Assembly (NCBI RefSeq): GCF_004341235.1
Contig: NZ_SLUP01000001.1
Span: forward strand, 620,001-684,000
Direction of reading: 5' to 3'
Length of the DNA stretch: 64,000 nt
DNA from: Mariniflexile fucanivorans
GTDB lineage: Bacteria; Bacteroidota; Bacteroidia; Flavobacteriales; Flavobacteriaceae
Positions within the stretch are counted from its first letter, which is position 1; each line of letters starts with the position of its first letter. Below the pieces are notes generated by a model, which was given only the letters and a program-made list of their open reading frames with translations, was not told the origin of the DNA and made no database searches. Below are positions 18,238 through 27,401 of this stretch, piece after piece. Position numbers and translations under genes: made by a program.

Positions 18238-18245
18238 CAAAATTA
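18238..18245 (-). promoter_or_regulatory. Putative -7 promoter element of the orphan peptide gene
   Basis: TAATTTTG on the minus strand matches TAnnTTTG. A TTTGTTAACAAA palindrome lies about 26 bases further upstream and could be an operator or an off-spaced -33 element. Confidence 0.45.
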
Positions 18246-18307
18246 CAATCATTTAATTGCACGTTTGTTAACAAATAGTCAATTAAAAACCATATTACTT
18301 ACAAAAA

Positions 18308-19030
18308 TTATCGTTTTAAGCAATATAAAATACCGCCTAAAAGGTGTTGTTTAAATTCGGGTTCGGCATACGATTCGTTGGTATGTCCCAATCCTGTGTA
18401 AAACGAGCGGCCACCGTCAAATTCATGATACCATGCTATGGGATGAAACTCACCATTTTTTCCACCTTCATAAGTTGATTCATCTAAATTCAATATCACA
18501 TTTATATCTTGATTAATAGATTTAAAATTATACCATTCATCATAATGAACCCATTTTTCCTGTAAATGTTTTGTAGATGGATGCTTAGAATTAACACGCT
18601 TTATCGTTGCTGTTGCTTGTTCTGGGTGGTTTAAAAAATAGGCGCCTACTAGTTTACCAAACCAAGGCCATTCGTATTCTGTATCGGTAGCAGAATGGAT
18701 GCCCATAAAACTTCCGCCATTTTGAATAAATGCTTCAAAAGCTTTTTCTTCATCGGCATTCAAAATATCGCCTGTGGTGTTAAGAAAAATAACCAATTGG
18801 TATTGTTTTAAACTGTCTGGAGTAAACACCGCAGCATCTTCAGTATGTGTTATTTCAAAATTATTTAGCTTGCTTAATTCTTCAATGGTTTTAACACCCG
18901 TTTCAATAGATTGGTGCCTAAATCCAGCCGTTTTTGTAAAAATAAGCACTTTATCTGGACTTTTAAGTGTATCTGAAGCTTTACATGAAAGGTTTAAAAA
19001 AATAATAAGAATTGCTAAGATGTTTTTCAT
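18308..19030 (-). CDS. ThuA-like domain lipoprotein
   Basis: A 240-residue exported lipoprotein. The signal peptide ends in a lipobox LNLSC (Cys16). The rest is one ThuA domain, a class-I glutamine-amidotransferase-like fold: FTKTAGFRHQSIETG at the start, GGSFMGIHSATD in the middle and PIAWYHEFDGGRSFYTGLGH at the end. ThuA-like proteins are tied to sugar metabolism, often trehalose or other disaccharides, with unclear catalysis. It starts 18 bases after the toxin stop codon and may be read from the toxin-antitoxin promoter. Confidence 0.88.
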   Translation of the reverse strand: MKNILAILIIFLNLSCKASDTLKSPDKVLIFTKTAGFRHQSIETGVKTIEELSKLNNFEITHTEDAAVFTPDSLKQYQLVIFLNTTGDILNADEEKAFEAFIQNGGSFMGIHSATDTEYEWPWFGKLVGAYFLNHPEQATATIKRVNSKHPSTKHLQEKWVHYDEWYNFKSINQDINVILNLDESTYEGGKNGEFHPIAWYHEFDGGRSFYTGLGHTNESYAEPEFKQHLLGGILYCLKR

Positions 19031-19048
19031 AAAATTAATTTTAGGACA

Positions 19049-19345
19049 CTAAATATTTCTTTTCTTTTTTACTGGGTTTTGCCAAGTATTAAATACAGCG
19101 TAAACGATTATATTATGCTTTTCAACTTCATAAATAATTACGAAAGGGAAACGTTTAATAAAGGCCTCACGATAAGGTTTTCGTTTTTTAGGAAAGTGAT
19201 TTGGGTTGGCTTGAATTCTGAGAAAATAGGTATCTAAATGCTCTAAAAACTTTTCTCCCAATCCTAGGTGTTTACTTTCGTAGTAAAGATAGGCTTCAAT
19301 AATCTCAATAGTAGCTTCTTCTTTAATTTCCAAATTAAAGGCCAT
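19049..19345 (-). CDS. ParE/RelE-family toxin
   Basis: A 98-residue basic protein with the ParE/RelE fold signature. The N-terminal helices contain YYESKHLGLGEKFLE, and the core beta sheet reads FPFVIIYEV then IIVYAVFNTWQNP. ParE homologues poison gyrase and RelE homologues cut mRNA on the ribosome; the sequence favours the ParE side but does not settle it. Its ATG overlaps the stop codon of the antitoxin by one base, the usual antitoxin-first order. Confidence 0.88.
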   Translation of the reverse strand: MAFNLEIKEEATIEIIEAYLYYESKHLGLGEKFLEHLDTYFLRIQANPNHFPKKRKPYREAFIKRFPFVIIYEVEKHNIIVYAVFNTWQNPVKKKRNI

Positions 19346-19584
19346 TATCTTGCGGCGTTTCTTGCATTTTTCTTCACCTCATCCCAAGTATTGGATGCGC
19401 TTTTTCCTTTTAAGTGTAAATCACGACGCTTATCAAGTTTATAATAATCATCTTCGTTTAACAAAAAATCTTCTTGAGAATCCTCTTGATAACTTTCTGC
19501 CAATGCTTTCATTAATTTTAAAAGTCGTTCGTCCGCTTCATCTATATATTTTAAAACACTTTTTTTTAAATCTAAAGTTGCCAT
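19345..19584 (-). CDS. Antitoxin of the ParE/RelE-type module
   Basis: A 79-residue acidic-then-basic protein directly upstream of the toxin. It starts with LDLKKSVLKYIDEADERLL, a helical dimerisation region common in short addiction-module antitoxins, and ends with a disordered Lys/Ser/Asn-rich toxin-binding tail. It should neutralise the toxin and repress the shared promoter. A TATATTTG element at 19603-19610 lies 19 bases before the ATG. Confidence 0.82.
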   Translation of the reverse strand: MATLDLKKSVLKYIDEADERLLKLMKALAESYQEDSQEDFLLNEDDYYKLDKRRDLHLKGKSASNTWDEVKKNARNAAR

Positions 19585-19602
19585 AACCGTTCGCTTTTAT
19601 AT

Positions 19603-19610
19603 CAAATATA
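19603..19610 (-). promoter_or_regulatory. Putative promoter element of the toxin-antitoxin operon
   Basis: TATATTTG on the minus strand, an exact TAnnTTTG match close to the antitoxin start. The leader would be very short. Confidence 0.5.
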
Positions 19611-19633
19611 CAATTAATGTTCCATTATTTATT

Positions 19634-20539
19634 TCAGGACAATGACATTAAATATTTTTTAGGCGTAGTACCATACTTCTTCTTAAAAGCCGCAATAAAA
19701 TGACTCGATGTGCTGTAACCCACTTTTAAACCCACTTCATTCACATTGTTTTCACCAGACTCTAAAAGTTTTCGAGCAACTTCCATTTTGTAATCAAACA
19801 AAAAACTAAAAACCGAATCTCCGTAAATTTGTTTAAAACCCTCTTTTAATTTCTTAAGAGTCAATCCAATTTCATCGGCAAGTTCTTGTAAACTTGGTGG
19901 TTCTGCCATTCGAGACACTATAATATCTTTTGCTTTTCTAATTTTAATTACATTCGTTTCATCAACTAAAAATGGGCATTGCTCAATATTAGTATCTTCA
20001 CTTCTATTAAAATATAAGCTTAAAAGTTCATAAGCTTTTCCTTTAAAATATAAATCTTTAATGGATTGATTCAGATTATAATTAATTAATTGATTGAGAA
20101 CAATAGCCATAGATGGTGTAATGTTACCATCTTTATAATATTTTTTATCCTTGTTATCTTCGTCTAAAAATGTAATATAATCGGCCTCTTGGGAGAACAG
20201 TCCATGGAATTTTTTTATTGAAATTAACACCGTAACCATCCAAGAGTTTGGACTAACTTGAAGGTTAATTGGCAAATCTTGTTGTGGATTATAAAGCAAC
20301 AAAGAGTTTTCTTCCAAAATATTCAACAAATAGCGCCCTTCATTAAAAACAAATTTACTAGAACCCTTTAAACAAAAATGAAATTGAATATAATCGCTAT
20401 GTATTTCTTTAAGAAGACTTTGCGTTTCGTTTCCATCATTTTTATAAACTAGAACAAAAAAACCATCATCTACTTTTGTCTCATCAAAAGCACTTACAGC
20501 GTTATTTTTTTGTTGACTATTATGGTTATTTTCAAACAT
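19634..20539 (-). CDS. AraC-family transcriptional regulator, divergent from hemA
   Basis: A 301-residue regulator. Residues ~30-150 form a ligand-type cupin-like region, and the C-terminal ~95 residues are the AraC/XylS double helix-turn-helix: SLQELADEIGLTLKKLKEGF is the first unit and VNEVGLKVGYSTSSHFIAAF the second, followed by the conserved GTTPKKYL. The gene faces away from hemA across a 185-base gap, an arrangement that suggests control of hemA and its own expression. The effector is unknown; haem status or iron would be logical but is inference. Confidence 0.9.
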   Translation of the reverse strand: MFENNHNSQQKNNAVSAFDETKVDDGFFVLVYKNDGNETQSLLKEIHSDYIQFHFCLKGSSKFVFNEGRYLLNILEENSLLLYNPQQDLPINLQVSPNSWMVTVLISIKKFHGLFSQEADYITFLDEDNKDKKYYKDGNITPSMAIVLNQLINYNLNQSIKDLYFKGKAYELLSLYFNRSEDTNIEQCPFLVDETNVIKIRKAKDIIVSRMAEPPSLQELADEIGLTLKKLKEGFKQIYGDSVFSFLFDYKMEVARKLLESGENNVNEVGLKVGYSTSSHFIAAFKKKYGTTPKKYLMSLS

Positions 20540-20590
20540 ACTATTTAGATTTATTCTAAACTAATCGATTTTAACACATTGGTTTTACTG

Positions 20591-20611
20591 CAAAAATATG
20601 ACAATTATCAT
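20591..20611 (-). promoter_or_regulatory. AraC-gene promoter element and overlapping palindrome
   Basis: On the minus strand TATTTTTG (20591-20598) matches the -7 consensus for the regulator gene. It abuts a near-perfect 14-base dyad, ATGACAATTATCAT (20598-20611), which would sit in the spacer of the promoter. Binding there would block transcription of the regulator, so this is a good autoregulatory operator candidate. Confidence 0.45.
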
Positions 20612-20692
20612 ATATTTCTTTAAAAACAAGGTAAAAAACCACAAACGACACTAAAAGTTCTTTCAGCGTTACTTTTTTTGTTTCCATACATT

Positions 20693-20700
20693 TACATTTG
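20693..20700 (+). promoter_or_regulatory. Putative -7 promoter element of hemA
   Basis: TACATTTG matches TAnnTTTG and ends 24 bases before the ATG at 20725. It contains the TTG that would otherwise be an upstream start codon, which argues for the ATG as the real start. Confidence 0.5.
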
Positions 20701-20724
20701 CTTTCGGAAATTCGTAAACCAACT

Positions 20725-21984
20725 ATGCACCAATATAACATATCTAAAAGCAAATACTTTTACGCCATTGGCTTAAGTTATAAAAAAGCTGATGCTGACG
20801 TACGAGGCCATTTTAGTTTGGACGATACTGCTAAATTAGCACTGCTTAACCAAGCTAAAAAAAATGCCATAGAGAGTTTGGTGGTAACTTCTACTTGTAA
20901 CCGTACGGAAATTTATGGGTTTGCCGAACATCCATTCCAATTAATCCAATTACTTTGTGAAAACACTAGAGGTACTGTTGAGGAATTTCAAAAAGTAGCT
21001 TACGTTTATAAAAACAATGATGCTATAGCGCACATGTTTCGTGTAGGTTCTGGATTAGACAGCCAAATTCTTGGTGATTTTGAAATTATTAGTCAGTTGA
21101 AAAAAAGTGCTCGTGTTTCTAAAAATCTAGGTTTATTAAACCATTTTACAGAGCGTTTGATAAATGCTGTTATTCAAGCAAGCAAACGTATTAAAAATGA
21201 AACCGAAATTTCATCAGGCGCCACCTCTGTTTCTTTTGCTTCTGTACAATATATTTTCAATACCGTTGCAGATGTTTCAAATAAAAATATTTTGCTTTTT
21301 GGAACAGGAAAAATAGGAAGAAATACGTGTGAAAACTTAGTTAAGCACACAAAAAACGAACACATCACTTTAATTAACAGAACGAAAGATAAAGCAGAAC
21401 AAATTGCTGGAAAATTCAATTTATTAGTTAAAGATTATGCTAATTTACAGGAAGAAATTCAAACGTCTGATATTATAATTGTTGCCACAGGTGCACAACG
21501 CCCAACTATTGATAAACACATTATTCAAACGAAAAAACCGTTATTGATTTTAGATTTATCGATTCCAAAAAACGTGGATGATAATGTTGAAGAATTGGAT
21601 AATGTAACCTTGGTACACTTAGATCATTTATCTCAAATTACCGATAAAACTTTAGAAGCAAGAAAAGCATACATTCCGTTAGCTGAACTTATTATTGAAG
21701 AGGTAAAAGCAGAGTTTAGCAGCTGGTTAGAAACTCGTAAATTTGCACCAACCATTAAAGCTTTAAAAGCTAAATTACATGATTTCGCTGCTGCGGAATT
21801 AGATACACAGCGAAGAAAAAATAGCGATTTTAATGAAGCCCAAGCAGCGTTGATAAGCAACAATATCATACAAAAAATCACCAATCATTTTGCACATCAT
21901 TTAAAAGATGATGGCATTCCTACCGATGAAAGTCTGGAACTCATAAAAAAGGTTTTTCAGTTACAACCAACAACACATGTCTAA
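20725..21984 (+). CDS. hemA: Glutamyl-tRNA reductase
   Basis: A 419-residue NADPH enzyme that reduces glutamyl-tRNA(Glu) to glutamate-1-semialdehyde, the first committed step of the C5 haem route. The catalytic cysteine is in TSTCNRTE (C58). The NADPH domain begins near NILLFGTGKIGRNT, and the C-terminal helical dimerisation domain ends in KKVFQLQP. Presence of hemA shows the C5 pathway rather than ALA synthase; hemL is not in the window. Its end overlaps the start of the fused hemC-hemD by eight bases. Confidence 0.95.
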   Translation: MHQYNISKSKYFYAIGLSYKKADADVRGHFSLDDTAKLALLNQAKKNAIESLVVTSTCNRTEIYGFAEHPFQLIQLLCENTRGTVEEFQKVAYVYKNNDAIAHMFRVGSGLDSQILGDFEIISQLKKSARVSKNLGLLNHFTERLINAVIQASKRIKNETEISSGATSVSFASVQYIFNTVADVSNKNILLFGTGKIGRNTCENLVKHTKNEHITLINRTKDKAEQIAGKFNLLVKDYANLQEEIQTSDIIIVATGAQRPTIDKHIIQTKKPLLILDLSIPKNVDDNVEELDNVTLVHLDHLSQITDKTLEARKAYIPLAELIIEEVKAEFSSWLETRKFAPTIKALKAKLHDFAAAELDTQRRKNSDFNEAQAALISNNIIQKITNHFAHHLKDDGIPTDESLELIKKVFQLQPTTHV

Positions 21985-23554
21985 AATTATAAGAATTGGT
22001 ACGCGCGATAGCGAATTAGCGTTATGGCAAGCCAAAATAGTACAAAAATTACTCGAAGGTTTAGGTTATAAAACACAATTAATCCCTGTAAAATCTACAG
22101 GCGATTTAGTTTTAGACAAACCCCTTTATCAATTAGGCATTACAGGTATTTTTACTAGAACGCTCGATATTGCGATGTTAAACCATGATATTGATATCGC
22201 AGTACATTCGCTTAAAGATGTGCCAACAGTATTACCAAATGGCATTGTACAAGCAGCTGTTTTAAAACGTGGCAATGTAAACGATACCTTAGTTTTTAAA
22301 AATAACGAAGAGTTTTTAGGTTCTAAAAATGCTGTTATTGCCACAGGAAGTTTACGCAGACGTGCGCAATGGCTAAACCGTTTCCCAACGCATACGGTTG
22401 TAGATTTAAGAGGCAATGTGAATTTACGTTTACAAAAACTGGAAAATAATGAAGACTGGAACGGTGCTATTTTTGCAGCCGCAGGTATTGGCAGAATAGG
22501 GATTAGACCCGAAGAAGCTATCAATTTAGATTGGATGATTCCTGCTCCTGCACAAGGTGCCATTATGGTTACTGCTTTAGCTGAAGATGAATTTGTTCGC
22601 ACAGCATGTAAAGAGTTAAACCACGAAGAAACTGAAATTTGCACCACTATTGAACGTGAATTTTTAAATAAACTAGAAGGTGGTTGTACCGCTCCCATCG
22701 GCGCTTTGGCTTACATAAAAGACGAAGAAATAAACTTTAAAGGTGTTTTATTAAGTGTTGATGGCTCTAAAAGAATTGATGTAACCCGAGTTAAGAAACT
22801 AGGCGAACACCATGACATGGCAGAGTTTTGTGCCAATTTTGTGATTGAACGTGGTGGCAAGCGTTTAATGGATAGTATTAAAAACTCCCATAAAAAAACG
22901 AATGTATATTCAACAAAATCGTTTACAGAAGCCCAACGTTTACTTTTTCATGAAAAAGTAACGGTTGAAAGTAGCGATTTTATTAAGATAAGTCTAAATA
23001 GAATTCATCCGCGCTTTGTAAAGAATGAAATTCAAAATGTTATTATTACCAGTAAAAATGCGGTTGAAGCCTTACTTACTAATTTTTCAGCTATAGAACT
23101 TCAATTTAAAAACATTTATTGCGTAGGCCGTCGAACCAAGCGTTTGGTGGAGCAAAAAATTGGCAAAGTAAAACACTTTGAAAACAATGCTAAAAAATTA
23201 GCTAATTATTTAGTTGAGTTTATGGAAGGTAGTGAAGTAACCTACTTTTGTAGCGATTTAAGAATGGACGACCTGCCAACTATTTTAGAAGAAAACAACA
23301 TAAAAGTAACCGAAGTGGAAGCCTACCAAACCAAATACGATGGCTTGAAAGTTACAGATAGCGTTGATAGTGTTATGTTTTACAGCCCATCAACAGTTGA
23401 AAGCTTTGTTCAAAAAAACAAAACAGAAATTATTGCTTTTTGTATTGGAGATTCTACAGCAAATGAAGCTAAAAAACACTTCAAGGATGTTCGTGTTGCT
23501 AAAGTGCCAACGGTAGAAAGTGTTATCGAATTAATAAATGAACACTACATTTAA
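21977..23554 (+). CDS. hemC: Fused hydroxymethylbilane synthase / uroporphyrinogen-III synthase
   Basis: A 525-residue two-domain enzyme. Residues 1-~300 are porphobilinogen deaminase (HemC): IRIGTRDSELALWQ at the start, the catalytic aspartate in HSLKDVPT (D81), ATGSLRRRAQ and the dipyrromethane cofactor cysteine in LEGGCTAPIG (C237). Residues ~300-525 are HemD: FKNIYCVGRRTKRLVE and FYSPSTVESFV. The fusion lets one chain make linear hydroxymethylbilane and close it to uroporphyrinogen III before it can cyclise spontaneously. Such fusions are known in Bacteroidota and some spirochaetes. HemD is always poorly conserved, so its assignment rests on length, position and these motifs. Confidence 0.92.
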   Translation: MSKIIRIGTRDSELALWQAKIVQKLLEGLGYKTQLIPVKSTGDLVLDKPLYQLGITGIFTRTLDIAMLNHDIDIAVHSLKDVPTVLPNGIVQAAVLKRGNVNDTLVFKNNEEFLGSKNAVIATGSLRRRAQWLNRFPTHTVVDLRGNVNLRLQKLENNEDWNGAIFAAAGIGRIGIRPEEAINLDWMIPAPAQGAIMVTALAEDEFVRTACKELNHEETEICTTIEREFLNKLEGGCTAPIGALAYIKDEEINFKGVLLSVDGSKRIDVTRVKKLGEHHDMAEFCANFVIERGGKRLMDSIKNSHKKTNVYSTKSFTEAQRLLFHEKVTVESSDFIKISLNRIHPRFVKNEIQNVIITSKNAVEALLTNFSAIELQFKNIYCVGRRTKRLVEQKIGKVKHFENNAKKLANYLVEFMEGSEVTYFCSDLRMDDLPTILEENNIKVTEVEAYQTKYDGLKVTDSVDSVMFYSPSTVESFVQKNKTEIIAFCIGDSTANEAKKHFKDVRVAKVPTVESVIELINEHYI

Positions 23555-23713
23555 AATTATTTAGATATTTTTTATAATTTTAAATTTTCAATTTTTTAGA
23601 GTTTTTATATTTTACTTTAAGTATAATAAAACATCCATAACTAAATTTCAATACCCATAGAAATGATTATAAGGATGAACCATGTGACCAATAAAAGGCA
23701 ATAACACTAATAC

Positions 23714-25456
23714 ATGAAAAGAGAATCAATACTCAATTATATTTATCGTTTTTTTGATATTATTGTTCTTATATTCATTGTTTTCGATTTTGGTTACGAT
23801 TTTGCCGAAAACTTTACCACAGCCCACGTTACTGGTTTAATAGTTCTTTCGTTTTTTTTACTTCTTTTTAATGCTGTTAAATTTTTTGTTTATAATTTCA
23901 AAAAAGGTAAAAACATAGCACTTGTAAACATGGTTATTATAGCTGTGTTATTTTTTATTTCTATTGTTGTTTCCTTGTTTCATATTAAACAGGATTATCA
24001 TTTTATCCTACAAAGAATAAAACCAATATTAGAAGGCGGATTAATTCTTTACTTTCTATTAAGGTTATTCGTTTTAGTAAGGCATATTTACGATGTTTAC
24101 TTTAATCCAGCCATTGTTTTTGTTGGCAGTTTTGTAATTTTAGCTTTAGCAGGTGGTTTTTTACTTATGCTACCAAGTGCCACAACTAACGGCATTAGTT
24201 TTACAAATGCTTTGTTTACGGCAACCAGCAGTGTGTGCGTAACTGGATTGGCAGTAGTTGATACCAGTACAGACTTTACTATTATGGGGCAATCCATCAT
24301 TTTGGTATTAATACAATTAGGCGGTATTGGTATCTTAACATTTACATCATTCTTTGCCTTTTTCTTTAGAGGAAGTTCTTCATTTAAAGAAGGTTTAAAT
24401 ACCAAAGATTTTTTAGCCCATGAAGGGTTGAAAGATGTTTTTAGAGTCGCATTAAACGTCGTTACATTTACACTTGGTATCGAAATTGTTGGGGCTTTAT
24501 TCATCTATTTTTCAATAACAAACAATCAAAGTATAAATAACCCATTTTTCTTTTCAATTTTTCATTCTATTTCGGCATTTTGTAACGCGGGGTTTTCTAT
24601 AATTTCATCAGGGTTGTTCGACCAAAGTATCCGTTTTAACTATTTCTTTCAATGGGTTATTATGATTCTTATCGTTTTTGGAGGTCTGGGGTATCACATC
24701 ATTTTTAATTACTATAAATATTTAAAAACTTACGTTTTAGAATTATTCAATCAAAAAAGAATCCACAGGCGTGTCGCTATTCTAACTTTAAATTCTAAAA
24801 TAGTTATATACACCACCATTATATTATTGTTTGTTGGTTGGATTTTCTTGTTCATTTCAGAATACAACCATACACTTTTAGAGCACACAACCATTTTTGG
24901 TAAAATTACAAATGCCGCTTTTAGTTCTGTAACACCAAGAACAGCAGGTTTTAACGTGATAGATTATACACAAATGACGGTACCTTCCTTATTATTTGTT
25001 ATATTTTTAATGTGGGTTGGGGCTTCACCAGCATCAACCGGTGGTGGTATAAAAACCAGTACCTTTGCATTGGCTACCTTAAATATTTATGCGATAGCCA
25101 GAGGAAAAAGTAGAATAGAAATTTTTGGAAGACGTTTTTCAGCAGAATCAACCTCAAGAGCCTTTGCTATTTTATCTATTTCGCTCATTATTATTGGTAT
25201 GGCTATTATGGCATTATTAATTTTAGAACCCACAGACACGCCGCTTTTAACGGTGGTTTTTGAGTGTTTTTCGGCTTATAGCACCGTTGGTTTAAGCTTA
25301 AATTTTACGCCAACATTAACCGAAGCTAGTAAGTATGTTATTATAGCTGTTATGTTTATTGGTAGAATAGGAATGCTCAATTTAATGATTGGTTTATTAC
25401 GACAAGTAAACCATCAATTTTATGAGTTACCAAAGGAAAATATTTTAATAAATTAG
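23714..25456 (+). CDS. trkH: TrkH/KtrB family potassium transporter subunit
   Basis: A 580-residue membrane protein of the Trk/Ktr superfamily. Three or four extra N-terminal helices (residues 1-~130) precede the four pore repeats. Each repeat's selectivity glycine is visible: VCVTGLAV, FCNAGFSI, PRTAGFNV and YSTVGLSL. The partner TrkA follows after 13 bases, so the two are cotranscribed. The system takes up K+ (or Na+/K+) and is gated by nucleotide binding to TrkA. The pair sits between hemCD and hemE with its own 159-base upstream gap. Confidence 0.93.
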   Translation: MKRESILNYIYRFFDIIVLIFIVFDFGYDFAENFTTAHVTGLIVLSFFLLLFNAVKFFVYNFKKGKNIALVNMVIIAVLFFISIVVSLFHIKQDYHFILQRIKPILEGGLILYFLLRLFVLVRHIYDVYFNPAIVFVGSFVILALAGGFLLMLPSATTNGISFTNALFTATSSVCVTGLAVVDTSTDFTIMGQSIILVLIQLGGIGILTFTSFFAFFFRGSSSFKEGLNTKDFLAHEGLKDVFRVALNVVTFTLGIEIVGALFIYFSITNNQSINNPFFFSIFHSISAFCNAGFSIISSGLFDQSIRFNYFFQWVIMILIVFGGLGYHIIFNYYKYLKTYVLELFNQKRIHRRVAILTLNSKIVIYTTIILLFVGWIFLFISEYNHTLLEHTTIFGKITNAAFSSVTPRTAGFNVIDYTQMTVPSLLFVIFLMWVGASPASTGGGIKTSTFALATLNIYAIARGKSRIEIFGRRFSAESTSRAFAILSISLIIIGMAIMALLILEPTDTPLLTVVFECFSAYSTVGLSLNFTPTLTEASKYVIIAVMFIGRIGMLNLMIGLLRQVNHQFYELPKENILIN

Positions 25457-25469
25457 AAAGTTAAAACAC

Positions 25470-26186
25470 ATGAAAATAATTGTTTTTGGACTTGGAAATT
25501 TCGGAATGTCTTTATCAATTAGCTTAACTGAAACCGGCAACGAAGTTATTGCTATTGATAAGCAAATGGATAAAATTAACTTGGTGAAAGATAAAATTTC
25601 GCATGCCATTTGTATGGATTCTACCAACGAACTTGCCTATGAAGCGGTGCCTTTAAAAGATGCCGATAAGGTTATAGTTGCTATTGGCGAAAATGAAGGA
25701 GCTGCTATTATTACGACGGCCATTATTAAAAAATTATGCAATGCGAAAATTATAAGTAGAGCACTTTCCCCCATTCACGATACGGTTTTGGAAGCCATGG
25801 GCATACACAGTATTGTTCACCCCGAGCAAGATTCGGCTGATAGACTTACAAAACAAATTAACTTCAAATCGACTTTAGAAAATTACCAATTAGACAACAA
25901 TTATACTATTTCTGAAGTAAAAGCAAAAAAAGAGTTTTTTGGTAAAACATTGCAGGAATTAGATTCTATAGACAAATACCGCCTTACGCTAATTACCATT
26001 ATTCGAGAAGTTGAAAAGAAGAATTTAATAGGCAAAAAAACAATTGTTAAAGAAACTTTAGGTAGAACATCTCCCGAAACCATTGTTTTAGATAACGATA
26101 TTTTGGTTGTTTATGGCAACAATAAAGATATTGAAAACTACTGCATGGGTGAAGAAGAATACGATTTAAGAAATAAAAACATATAA
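25470..26186 (+). CDS. trkA: TrkA/KtrA RCK-domain gating subunit
   Basis: A 238-residue cytoplasmic protein with one RCK_N (Rossmann) domain beginning IIVFGLGNFGMSLS and one RCK_C domain (about residues 145-225). This single-copy layout resembles KtrA rather than the doubled E. coli TrkA. It binds NAD(H) or ATP/ADP and gates the TrkH pore. It is followed by hemE after 35 bases. Confidence 0.93.
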   Translation: MKIIVFGLGNFGMSLSISLTETGNEVIAIDKQMDKINLVKDKISHAICMDSTNELAYEAVPLKDADKVIVAIGENEGAAIITTAIIKKLCNAKIISRALSPIHDTVLEAMGIHSIVHPEQDSADRLTKQINFKSTLENYQLDNNYTISEVKAKKEFFGKTLQELDSIDKYRLTLITIIREVEKKNLIGKKTIVKETLGRTSPETIVLDNDILVVYGNNKDIENYCMGEEEYDLRNKNI

Positions 26187-26221
26187 TTGAAAACCATCTT
26201 GTTTAACAAGAACCACACGAT

Positions 26222-27256
26222 ATGAGTATAAAAAACGATTTATTTTTAAGAGCACTAAAAGGAGAAACCGTTAACCGCCCACCTGTTTGGATGATGCGTC
26301 AAGCAGGTCGTTATTTACCAGAATTTATAGCGCTTAGAGAGAAATATGATTTCTTTACACGCTGCCAAACCCCAGAAATTGCGAGCGAAATTACAGTACA
26401 GCCCATTCGCCGTTATGGTATGGATGCTGCTATTTTATTCAGTGATATTTTGGTGATACCGCAAGCCATGAATATTGAGGTACAGATGAAACCAAATTTT
26501 GGCCCGTATTTACCAAACCCTATTCGTACTTCTAAAGATGTTGAAAACGTTATTGTTCCCGACGTTAAAGAAGCTCTTGATTATGTATATCAAGCCGTAA
26601 AAGCAACTAAGGAATTGTTGAATGATGATATTCCATTAATTGGTTTTGCTGGTTCACCTTGGACCATTTTATGTTACTGCGTACAAGGTCAAGGCAGTAA
26701 AAATTTCGATAAAGCCAAAGAATTCTGCTTTACAAATCCAGTAGCGGCACATACTTTATTGCAAAAAATCACCGATACGACGATTGCTTATTTAAAAGAA
26801 AAAGTAAAAGCAGGTTGTAACGCTGTACAAGTATTCGATTCTTGGGGAGGCATGCTTTCCCCTGTAGATTATCAAGAATTTTCATGGCAATATATCCAAC
26901 AAATTATCGATGCTTTAAAAGACGATGCTCCAGTAATTGCTTTTGGTAAAGGCTGTTGGTTTGCGCTTGGAGACATGGCAAAATCTGGTGCTTCTGCTTT
27001 AGGAGTGGATTGGACGTGCTCCCCTAAAAATGCGCGTTATTTAACAGGTGGAAATATTACACTTCAAGGTAATTTTGATCCTTCACGCTTGTTATCGCCA
27101 CCATCGGAAATCAAGAAAATGGTAACCCAAATGATTAATGAATTTGGAAAAGATAAATATATAGTAAACCTAGGTCATGGTATTTTACCTAACATTCCGT
27201 TAGACCATGCTAAGGCTTTTATAGATGCTGTAAAAGAATATAATGTCCCATCCTAA
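26222..27256 (+). CDS. hemE: Uroporphyrinogen decarboxylase
   Basis: A 344-residue cytosolic enzyme that converts uroporphyrinogen III to coproporphyrinogen III. The N-terminal signature [17 protein letters not shown] is intact and includes the substrate-binding Arg residues; [15 protein letters not shown] near the end is the second signature. The stop codon and the last two codons (Pro-Ser) lie inside a palindromic repeat copy (27247-27273), so the C-terminal end has been shaped by that insertion. Confidence 0.96.
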   Translation: MSIKNDLFLRALKGETVNRPPVWMMRQAGRYLPEFIALREKYDFFTRCQTPEIASEITVQPIRRYGMDAAILFSDILVIPQAMNIEVQMKPNFGPYLPNPIRTSKDVENVIVPDVKEALDYVYQAVKATKELLNDDIPLIGFAGSPWTILCYCVQGQGSKNFDKAKEFCFTNPVAAHTLLQKITDTTIAYLKEKVKAGCNAVQVFDSWGGMLSPVDYQEFSWQYIQQIIDALKDDAPVIAFGKGCWFALGDMAKSGASALGVDWTCSPKNARYLTGGNITLQGNFDPSRLLSPPSEIKKMVTQMINEFGKDKYIVNLGHGILPNIPLDHAKAFIDAVKEYNVPS

Positions 27257-27273
27257 CCTTCCCAAAGGGAAGG
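27247..27273 (-). repeat. Short palindromic repeat, copy A (minus orientation)
   Basis: On the minus strand the unit reads CCTTCCCTTTGGGAAGG followed by TTAGGATGGG. It shares the CCTTTGG core and the trailing TTAxGAxxGG with copy B and is inverted relative to it. It overlaps the hemE stop codon. Confidence 0.6.
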
Positions 27274-27370
27274 AACTCGTAATGGAAATCTTATTTATAA
27301 AAAATCTTTCAAACCGAACTATTATTTTTAAATTGAAAATCGAATAACAATATTTAACAACATAACAGTT

Positions 27371-27401
27371 TCCTCTCCTTTGGAGAGGATTAAGGAGAGG
27401 A
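27371..27401 (+). repeat. Short palindromic repeat, copy B (plus orientation)
   Basis: The unit reads TCCTCTCCTTTGGAGAGGA then TTAAGGAGAGGA. It ends against the ATG of the EI24 gene and gives it a GGAGAGG sequence that could act as an unusually strong Shine-Dalgarno site in a genome that otherwise lacks them. Copies A and B face each other about 97 bases apart, a REPIN-like layout. Confidence 0.6.
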
